64,000 nucleotides of DNA from Siphonodentalium dalli (Eukaryota > Mollusca > Scaphopoda > Gadilida > Siphonodentaliidae). Of the stretch, positions 55,481-64,000 are shown piece by piece. The position numbers and the translations under genes are program-made. The first letter of the stretch is position 1; each line of letters opens with the position of its first letter. Under the pieces are notes generated by a model that did no database searches, had not been told where the DNA came from, and saw only the letters and a program-made list of their open reading frames with translations. The stretch is taken from positions 41,925,835-41,989,834 of the forward strand of contig CP136066.1 in the NCBI GenBank assembly GCA_032622095.1. Direction: 5' to 3'.

Positions 55481-56289
55481 ATCAAAATCTATATCTAACA
55501 AATATTTCCGTCACATATATATGTACAGTGTCATGTGATGTTAACCCCATTCTGTTAAATATGCTACTGATTTATGAATAAATTCATTCCCTTTAGATAA
55601 ATTTTCTTGTGTTTTATAAACAAAATCATAATCGAGTGTACACATGTAATAAACGCATTATTGTTTTGGATGTGACGGAGATATCTAGCAATTTGCTTCA
55701 AATACATTCCCTTTTGATGGTAAACAGTTATTACTCTGCAGTTAGTAATTTTGAAGGTACTTCGTAATAACAATTGCTTAAATGAACTCGCGGTGGATAA
55801 AAAGATGAGTGCGATTTGCTCGAACGCAGATGGCTCGAGTACGCCAGGGGATCCTAGGCCTTGTTCCCCGGGGAAATGTTGAGAAAAAATAGGTTCAATT
55901 TGAGCACTTTTTTGGCAGTGATTTTGGCAGTCATATGAATAGGATGCGAACTAGATTCAAAATTTCGTAGTATTTTATAAAACTAATAGATACAACTATG
56001 AGGTATCCGTATTTGGTGAAAAAAGTGTGGGAGCCCATGTTCTCCACACACCCCCTCCACCCGCTACGTCATTTGACTATTGAGTTTGTTCATCTCATTG
56101 TTCTTTTGATCAGTACCACACAAAACCAAAAACAAACAAAGACAACAAAACCCAGAGCAATCAATAAACAATAGCTCCGACAGCTAAACAAAGCCAATAA
56201 TTCATTGAAACGAATATCTGGAACAGAAGTGCGAAGTGGGTACAAATGTTGATCGACCTATTTTGATACGGGAAAAATTCATGATGGGA
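55481..56289. other. non-coding, nothing recognised
   Basis: No gene supported. Confidence 0.35.
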
Positions 56290-57195
56290 GCAATTGAATT
56301 TGAACGATTTTCGATGACAAACATGGCCGTCAGCAGTCATCTTAGATTTTACTCTAAGCATGATTAAATCATTTGGCGCACCATGCAGGCCATGCATATC
56401 GTCACCAAACTTCACATGGATCATCTGGGTGACGTCTAGATGGGAGCTGACAATTTTCCCGAATTATGTTGAAAACATGGCTGCCAATGGATTTTACTCT
56501 TTGTATGAATAAATCCTTTAGCACACCATACAGGTCACACAACTCGTCCGATCGTCATCAGACTTCATATTGATATTAGGGTTGACCGCTAGATGGGATG
56601 TTACCATTTAATTTTAATTTTTTTTGCGAATTCTGTTAAAAATCATGGCCGTCAGTGGCCATATTGGAATTCATATTTGAATCCATCGGCACACCGTGCA
56701 TCCCACAATTATTGGCGAAATGTTTTGAAAGTTTACAGGCATGTTTGGGGTCTCCTCTTGATTGGAGCTATTTAGTTTGAACGATTTTCGATAAAAAACA
56801 TGGCCGCTAGCAGCCAACTTTGATTTACTCTTTGCATGACTGAATCCTTTGGCACAGCCTACAGGCCACATCCCTCATCCGATCGTCACCAAACTCCATA
56901 TGGATACTCAGGGTGACCTCCGGATTGGACCTTATCATATTTTTTTATTTTTTTTGAAAACATGGCTGCTATCAGCCATTTTGAATGTTACTCTTTGTAT
57001 GACTAAATCCGTTAGTACACTCTGCATTTTACAGGTCACATCTCTCATCCGATCGTCACCAGACGTCATATGGATCTTAGGTCGTACCGTTGGTCGGATC
57101 ATTATGAAATTTGGCATAGCTGTTGGCATTGACATGTAGATGGAAATGAGTTATTTTGGGGTAATTCGGCAAAAAAAACATGGCTACCAGCGACC
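56290..57195 (+). repeat. degenerate ~160 bp satellite beginning AACATGGCCGYCAGC
   Basis: Units start at about 56318, 56475, 56643, 56799, 56960 and 57177. Shared phrases: ACATGGCYGCYAGCAGCCAT, TTACTCTTTGYATGAATAAA, TCCTTTGGCACACC, AGGYCACATCYCTCATCCGA, TCGTCACCAAACTYCATATG, GATA-TCAGGGTGACC and a T-run. The last unit flank (ATGAGTTATTTTGGGGTAAT, TCGGCAAAAAAAACATGGCT) matches the interior of the hAT-type MITEs at 29330-29420 and 41790-41890. Confidence 0.85.
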
Positions 57196-57599
57196 ACAAT
57201 TTAATAATTTAATGCTATTGGTTTCAGCGGGGGATGGTCTAAATACTGTGCAAGTGAATCGATAGAAGTCAGTTAGACTTTAATAAACCATTATCATTAG
57301 AATCATTACCAAGACAGTATGAACTACGACACGAACTGAAATAATATGAATCGTACATGACACGTTGTGGATCAACCACAAATGCTGGGCCTAAAATTTT
57401 CCTTTTATCGGAAGGAGACAAATTTGCAACAATGCAAACACGGATATTTGATTGTGACTACATATGTATAAACTTGAAACGTGTGACAGGGGACTAAGAA
57501 TGAAGTGAGAAGTTCCTGAAATAAAGATATTGAATTTCGCATAATGAACTACAATGTAATACCGATAATAAATGCCAATGGCGTATACTAGTCGTAAAT
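57196..57599. other. non-coding, nothing recognised
   Basis: No gene or array seen. Confidence 0.35.
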
Positions 57600-58215
57600 A
57601 TTTCGGACAGTCAAACTACCGTCTCACAAAAATTTACCACTACGAGTCCGTTTATGAGAAAATAGTGTCGTTCACACTTATTGCCACTCACAGTAAGGTG
57701 ATATTGACATTTTTACATAATTACGTTCTTATTAGGTCATAATCAGTAATAGGCACGATGATTGTAAGCTCGCGTACCCATTCTTAACTTCCCGAAACAG
57801 TAATCGTAACTACGGATATGGCAAAACGACAACTGATATAATGAATAACTTATAGAAGTCGTATATTTTTCTCTCCAAAAACCTTGTTCGCATAATTGAC
57901 GACTACGAGTCCGTTTGTGAGAAAATAGTGCCGTTCAAACTTCTTGCAACTCGCAGTAAGGTGATATAATTATGTTTGGTGTGATCAGTTTGTACTTAAT
58001 TGTGTGGTTATCAGGTCATAGTCCATGACAGGCTCGATGTTTGCACACAATGCTCGCGTTTCCATCCTTGACTTCCCGAAACCGTAATCGTACCTACGGC
58101 AAAACGACAACTGATAGAAAGACACAAACTCCGGTGACGTACATGAAGCACTTTTTCGTAATTCATATCATTTGTAGTTCATAATGCGACAGGTGTCCAT
58201 CGTCTTGTGTTACAA
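57600..58215 (+). repeat. dispersed repeat family A, partially duplicated copy
   Basis: Contains the family phrases twice: ACTACGAGTCCGTTTRTGAG at 57641 and 57900, CTCRCAGTAAGGTGATAT at 57687 and 57948, and CGTAACTACGGATATGGCAA, AACGACAACTGATA at 57811 and 58085. The 57.6-57.85 kb part is therefore a truncated tandem duplicate of the 57.85-58.2 kb part. Confidence 0.8.
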
Positions 58216-60784
58216 TGGCAAGTTTTGAAATCTATGTTGTCGCACGCGTGTTAAAGGCCCGCTTAATTGTCGAACCCCCAGATCACATTATATAAAATAT
58301 ATGACATATTATATACCATATCAAAGAGGAAGCTCGAAAACATTGTAATTTCAATTTATTCACTGTAATAATCTCTGGACATTTTGTTTTTGTTGAGATA
58401 AAATCGTCTGTTCTCTGCTCAAGTTTCTGCACAAAGTACATATTTTCAATGGAAGGGGAATAACTCTATATGTTTAAAATAAACTGTAGTTTGAATTATG
58501 TTGCATTCTGGGAGTCATAACGGGGGAAATGATTTCATGATTTAAGTTATTTTGTATTACTCGATGGGCACCTTCTGAGACACAGACATATGGTGATGAA
58601 TTATAGTATTTTAATAATATTTTATGGCATAGATTGTTATTTAAACCGTATATCAGGTATTCGAAATAGTCTATATTTCGAGTTATACGTTCAGCACTCG
58701 AGAACACGAGTACTATGTTTACATTGGATTTACAATTATACACCATTCGCATGTGATCATTATAACGTAACATGTCTATATTTATACATTGAGTTCATGT
58801 GCTTGTGATTTGATCTCTTGATTTATGTACAATATATTTGTAAATGACCATGTACAAATTATATCTCTCCTCAAAAGGAGGCAATAAAGAATTTATATAT
58901 ATATATTGAGATGTTTTCTCCAATTAAACTTGTCTTTATTTTTAGGGTGGGCAAGCATCGCGAAAATTTACCAATCTACCAAAACTCCTATCTGTTTTAC
59001 GCTTAAAACACTAGAAGGTATTCCGAGATGGGTGGGTGGTCCGAGAGGCAACAAACTCCCTCATCAGCTGACACCAACCAAATGTTTTGCTAAAGACTTT
59101 TTATGCTCATATTTGACATGTGCAACAGTCTAAAACATATTATAACTGCAAAAACACCATAGCAATGTTACATGGATCTCATATGGGGCTTTATGAGCCT
59201 CAGTGGATATGACATTAAGCTATGGCATGTTACATAATTATTGGACGGTGAGGTGACACCTTCGGAAAAAACGTTGGAGAAATGTAAAACTGAAATAAAA
59301 TTGAACAAGGAGTTCAATCTAAAAACAATTAATAAAATAAAATAATGTTTTTTAAATTTAAAAATAGTGTTTAAATGATCAAAATGTGCTTGAAGGGGCC
59401 GCCGCTGTCTCTTAGACTCTGTCTGATATCAAAATGTGCGTGATGTCGCACAAATGGGCCACATGTCACTTCAACGCTGAATATGGACTCCCAAAGGGAG
59501 CCTGTTTCGACTATTGTAGTATGATAGAAGTTACTCAAGTAGACTAACAAAAGCGGAATGGAATATGTTAGATAATGGGCTGGTTGAGACTAATCAGGAA
59601 CTAGTTAGAAATTATGGAATTGTGTGTATCCTGCACAATGACCTAGGTTTGCAGATATCATCAATTTATCAAATATTATTTCCGATTGCAGCCGGGTAAA
59701 CATCCTCTCTATGTATTTATTTTCAAAATATGTCACTATCAGTTGATTTGGAACTTAGCAACTGATATGTCATGGATAATGTCTACAACACGTCAACAGT
59801 GAGTCGAAAGTCAAGATTAAGTTCACTGTCCTCAGGTCGTGAGATGGTATCAGCTGAAAATATATTACAGCCAAATAGCCAAAACACATGTTCGGTGTAA
59901 TAGCTTGCAGGGGAAAATGGTATACCACTGGATATGCCCGGGATATATCACAGTCTCATTACACACTGACCTTGAAACTCCAATGCATGTATATGGTAGA
60001 CAAATGCCGTATCAGCCAGTATTTGAAAAGAATCTTCACATTTGCCTGTATTGAAACATTTTATATTCAATTAAAACAGGTTCTGAAACAGGTCAAACTG
60101 CCAATTGAACTAAATGAGATAACTTCCCAGTTAAATGAGTGATATCAGTAGGGGTTTATGCGGTTTATACCACAATTAGTTAATTTGGGGGGTGGGTGTC
60201 AAATATTGGGAGTACACTGTTTTTTTTGTGTAGGTTTGGTGGTGGTGTGGTGGGTCCCCGAAAATGACAGATGCAAAACAACGCCATACCATCCTGCAAA
60301 TCTGTTACTACGCCCCACCCCCGATGTTATATATGATATCTACATGACGTGCCTTATACTGGACATGATTCTTTCTAATATAGTACAAAAATCACAATTG
60401 AGAACGCTCTTTTCAGCAACCGCTTGTTGTGCGATGGAAGCCTTGATGCATGCTCTATATAAGAGGCGATCGTTGAAATTTTTGGTCTAAAAAAAAACAC
60501 TTCACAATAAATGCTGGTTGGAAAATCAAACTATCATTTTCGACTGCTTAACATTATGACCGTAGTTTATTTGGGGGGGGGGACATCCCAATCCCCATGT
60601 CGCCATACTCCTGCTTCTAAGACATAACGTTTATGGACGGAATGTATGCTCGTGCTCATGTATATGTAAATATAACTCTCTCATGAGGAGGGATTGAAGA
60701 TTATATATATGCATATAGTTATTGCATGCTGCATGGTTTGTGTATTGTCTTTGTGTTGGAATAATGTATGTTTAAACAAAAGTT
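58216..60784. other. non-coding; LINE-like 3' tails
   Basis: CTCTCCTCAAAAGGAGGCAA followed by TAAAGAATTTATATATATAT at about 58866-58905 looks like a CR1/L2-type LINE 3' end (hairpin plus AATAAA plus simple tail). A related, more decayed tail (CTCTCATGAGGAGGGATTGA, AGATTATATATAT) lies at 60677-60710. A G9 run is at 60573. The 110-codon ORF at 60158 and other short frames have no motif. Confidence 0.4.
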
Positions 60785-61017
60785 GTTAGGCGCGAGTAGC
60801 GGCTTTAGTTATTTCATTTCGCACAACGAACTACATGTACTACTGATAGACTTACGGATAGCTTATGGAAGTCGTAAATGTTCGTACGGACCAAAAAAAA
60901 CCTTTTTCGCATAATTGAAGACTGCGAGTCCGTTTGTGAGAAAATAGTGTAGTTTAAAATATGTTTGACACTCGCAGTTAGGTGATATGATAATGGTTGG
61001 TGTGATTATATAGTATA
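60785..61017 (+). repeat. dispersed repeat family A, left part of a split copy
   Basis: Starts TTAGGCGCGAGTAGCGGC as at 17682 and ends GGTTGGTGTGATTATATAGT-ATA at the Helitron junction. The rest of the same copy resumes at 63270. Confidence 0.85.
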
Positions 61018-62144
61018 CTAGCAGGTTAGCCCGCCACTGGCGGCATTCGTCCCATGGCTTTGTTTCAGAAACATGACATTTTTGAATATGAATTTAATGT
61101 TTTTTAAATTTAATATATTTTGTTTCTGAATTGTTTTTTTATTGTTAATTTTTTTTAATTTTAAATTGTTTTAATTAAATTGTAAATTGTTTTAATTAAT
61201 TTTTTTGTTTCTGGCGGAAAAATTTACCCGTAGAAATCCCCCCTTCCTAGGAACGACAGACAACGCATTCTTTGTTTCGTGAAATCTCTCTACGATAACA
61301 TTGCATTGAATTTAAAACAAACGCTTCCGTCGGGAAATCTGTCTGCATAATATTTTGAGTCTGCCGTACCCGTCGTAATATCGTGAAATCTCTCTGCATA
61401 ATAGATAACATTGCATTGAATCTGTTGTTGGCATTCAGGGCTTCGGGTCGTTGTTGTTGGCATCACGGCTCCCCGAAAACTATCACATTGCCGAAAACGT
61501 GTATTTAGTAATATCGTTGTTGTTGATATTTACGGCTTGGGGGCTATTTTCTTATTTAGCAAGTTTGAGCTCAATCGGTTCGAGTCTATAAAGGACACAC
61601 TCATATATATGACACTTCCCGTGGGTAGTAAGTTTGAGCTCAATCGGCATTCCCTGGAATTTCCCGTAGATTGGCAGATTCCAGTAGCTTTATAATGGTA
61701 TATCTGGGGAGAAATCTGATGCTATATTCGTGATTATCTGGGATGATTTCGGTATATAACTATATACTGTAAAAACAAAGCGCGCCATCCGTGCTCGCAG
61801 GGTTGGTCAGAAACAAATGTTTTTTAAATTTAATGTATGTTCCGTATATCTCTCTGCAGATGCAAATAACGTTGAATGGCAAACAGACGCTCTTTATAGA
61901 GATGCGTCAAAAACAAACGCTCATTAAATAATCACTTGATTAACCCACGCCGTGCCTTTGCGGTGATTTGAGATTGGAGAACGGGTGCTCTGAGCTTCCC
62001 TAAACCGCGACCACGGTCGTGTCGGTGGTATTTGACACTTACATAGGAAGTTTGAGCTCAATCTGTACACGCGTTTTGGATTCTATGAAGTACACACACA
62101 CACACACACACATATATACGAAGTCTCAAAATATATAGTATAGA
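61018..62144 (-). mobile_element. non-autonomous Helitron, 1127 bp, copy 1 of a head-to-tail dimer
   Basis: Minus strand: 5' end TCTATACTATATATTTTGAG at 62144. The 3' end is hairpin GCCGCCAGTGGCGGGC, TAACCTG spacer and CTAG at 61018-61021. The flanking base after CTAG is T (plus-strand A at 61017). A (CA)n tract lies just inside the 5' end. The interior holds a TTTAATT-rich block and no Rep/helicase frame. Confidence 0.85.
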
Positions 62145-63269
62145 CTAGCAGGTTAGCCCGCCACTGGCGGCATTCGTCCCATGGCTTTGTTTCAGAAACA
62201 TGACATTTTTGAATATGAATTTAATGTTTTTTAAATTTAATATATTTTGTTTCTGAATTGTTTTTTTATTGTTAATTTTTTTTAATTTTAAATTGTTTTA
62301 ATTAAATTGTAAATTGTTTTAATTAATTTTTTTGTTTCTGGCGGAAAAATTTACCCGTAGAAATCCCCCCTTCCTAGGAACGACAGACAACGCATTCTTT
62401 GTTTCGTGAAATCTCTCTACGATAACATTGCATTGAATTTAAAACAAACGCTTCCGTCGGGAAATCTGTCTGCATAATATTTTGAGTCTGCCGTACCCGT
62501 CGTAATATCGTGAAATCTCTCTGCATAATAGATAACATTGCATTGAATCTGTTGTTGGCATTCAGGGCTTCGGGTCGTTGTTGTTGGCATCACGGCTCCC
62601 CGAAAACTCTCACATTGCCGAAAACGTGTATTTAGTAATATCGTTGTTGTTGATATTTACGGCTTGGGGGCTATTTTCTTATTTAGCAAGTTTGAGCTCA
62701 ATCGGTTCGAGTCTATAAAGGACACACTCATATATATGACACTTCCCGTGGGTAGTAAGTTTGAGCTCAATCGGCATTCCCTGGAATTTCCCGTAGATTG
62801 GCAGATTCCAGTAGCTTTATAATGGTATATCTGGGGAGAAATCTGATGCTATATTCGTGATTATCTGGGATGATTTCGGTATATAACTATATACTGTAAA
62901 AACAAAGCGCGCCATCCGTGCTCGCAGGGTTGGTCAGAAACAAATGTTTTTTAAATTTAATGTATGTTCCGTATATCTCTCTGCAGATGCAAATAACGTT
63001 GAATGGCAAACAGACGCTCTTTATAGAGATGCGTCAAAAACAAACGCTCATTAAATAATCACTTGATTAACACACGCCGTGCCTTTGCGGTGATTTGAGA
63101 TTGGAGAACGGGTGCTCTGAGCTTCCCTAAACCGCGACCACGGTCGTGTCGGTGGTATTTGACACTTACATAGGAAGTTTGAGCTCAATCTGTACACGCG
63201 TTTCGGATTCTATGAAGTACACACACACACACACACATATATACGAAGTCTCAAAATATATAGTATAGA
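62145..63269 (-). mobile_element. non-autonomous Helitron, 1125 bp, copy 2 of the dimer
   Basis: Almost identical to copy 1. I see only a few substitutions (for example ACTATCACATTG/ACTCTCACATTG, AACCCACG/AACACACG, TTTTGGATTC/TTTCGGATTC) and a shorter (CA)n. The junction with copy 1 is CTAG immediately followed by TC, with no host bases between. The outer 5' end at 63269 is followed by T of the host repeat. Confidence 0.85.
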
Positions 63270-63550
63270 TAATTGTGTGGTTATCAGGTCATATAGTCAA
63301 TGGTAGTCTCGATGTTTGCACGCACAGCTCGCGTTCCCATTCTTGGCTTCTATAATTTAACCCGTAATCGTAACTACGAATATGGCAAAACGACAACTGA
63401 TAGAAAGAACACAAATTCTAGTGACGTAGTACCCTATTCCTAATTCTTATCAGTAGTTGTTCATTATGCGAAATGTGTCGAAAGTTGACTATTATGTCAC
63501 GATTCGTGTCTCATTGCCAATAACGAAATACACTGTCACGTTGCACGGAC
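63270..63550 (+). repeat. dispersed repeat family A, right part of the split copy
   Basis: Resumes TAATTGTGTGGTTATCAGGT and continues through CGTAACTACGAATATGGCAA, AACGACAACTGATAGAAAGA and ACGATTCGTGTCTCATTGCC, exactly where copy 1 at 17682-18175 would continue. Confidence 0.85.
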
Positions 63551-63554
63551 TTCA

Positions 63555-64000
63555 TTTCATTTCTGAGCTGCATAAACATTTAGGTCAGTCACCCCACAGG
63601 TAAATGGTCGACAGTTTCTGGTTGTTTTCGAACGGTATCTTCCAATCAAATGCGTTACATTTTCTGCTTCCCACGGGTGTGTTTTCTACATATCTACCAC
63701 GTGACAACATTCGAACCATTGAACATCGACATGTGTGGCGCACTATATCTGGCCACACCACTTCATAAGTTTGTGTGACCACAGTTTTGAGTCAGATGCC
63801 TATGGATCAACATCACTATTCCCAAACTAACAATGAAATCGTTAGGCTAATCCCATACATGTTTCAACAAAGATCTCAATATTTGTTGATTTATTGACTT
63901 TTAATAGTTCGCACCAAACTAAATTTGGCCTGCCCCCGCTACTTACTGTGTGCTTCAACCCACAAGGGATTTATGCAGCTCAAAAGTAGGTCACCTCAAG
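63555..64000 (+). repeat. dispersed repeat C, copy 2, running off the window
   Basis: Near-identical to 50045-50490 base for base, cut by the end of the window inside the TCACCTCAAG arm of the internal hairpin. Confidence 0.85.

Noticed and set aside
50071-63782. Matching 65-codon minus ORFs at 50071 and 63585 as a conserved peptide
   Set aside because: Several of the few differences change amino acids, as expected for non-coding repeat copies.

Overview
This window is metazoan nuclear DNA: AT-rich, intron-scale spacing, almost no open coding capacity, and packed with transposon debris. Three things point to a lophotrochozoan, most likely a mollusc. The LINE types are one. A second is the dispersed repeats built around phrases such as GAGTTATCTCCCTT and GAGTTATGGCCCTTG, which are familiar from mollusc genomes. 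The third is an intact Mab-21/cGAS-like receptor gene of the kind expanded in molluscs. The species assignment is inference and I cannot name it.

The only clearly intact, probably host, protein-coding gene is a 694-residue Mab-21-domain nucleotidyltransferase on the minus strand (18836-20920). A second interesting coding block (25914-28019, minus) holds a packaging-type P-loop ATPase of the Polinton/adintovirus kind. It has an in-frame upstream zinc finger and polyglutamine stretch, a second zinc finger, and an acidic tail reached only by a -1 frame change at a T TTT TTA heptamer. Next to it is a small ORF that may carry a PC4-like fold.

Region by region: 1-8 kb is non-coding with a hairpin, a Helitron-like fragment and a ~160 bp satellite family. 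8.3-9.1 kb is a GC-rich retroelement ORF1-like pseudogene. 11.6-14.3 kb holds two minisatellites: a 47 bp array growing out of a tRNA-derived SINE head, and a 44 bp array inside a tandem segmental duplication. 15.2-17.7 kb is a CR1/L2-like LINE that lost its reverse transcriptase. 18.8-20.9 kb is the Mab-21 gene. 23.4-25.4 kb is a ~350 bp modular satellite with a 700 bp duplication. 25.9-28.0 kb is the ATPase block. 28.2-31.7 kb is a Tx1/L1-like LINE split by a hAT-type MITE. 32-33 kb holds Helitron ends in inverted and head-to-tail arrangement. 34.9-40.2 kb is the ~160 bp satellite again, carrying a 1 kb hAT-type MITE and a small BEL/Pao LTR element. 43.7-44.5 kb is LINE debris. 48.0-48.6 kb is a MITE. 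49.2-49.7 kb is a polypurine tract. 50.6-54.5 kb is a 3.9 kb element made almost entirely of two 1.67 kb inverted arms with an 8 bp target duplication. 56.3-57.2 kb is a satellite whose monomer also occurs inside the hAT MITE. 61.0-63.3 kb is a head-to-tail dimer of a 1.13 kb non-autonomous Helitron inserted at A|T into another dispersed repeat.

The genes do not form one pathway. The window is best read as a nested stack of mobile elements around one immune-type nucleotidyltransferase gene. All boundaries were read by eye; no database search was possible.
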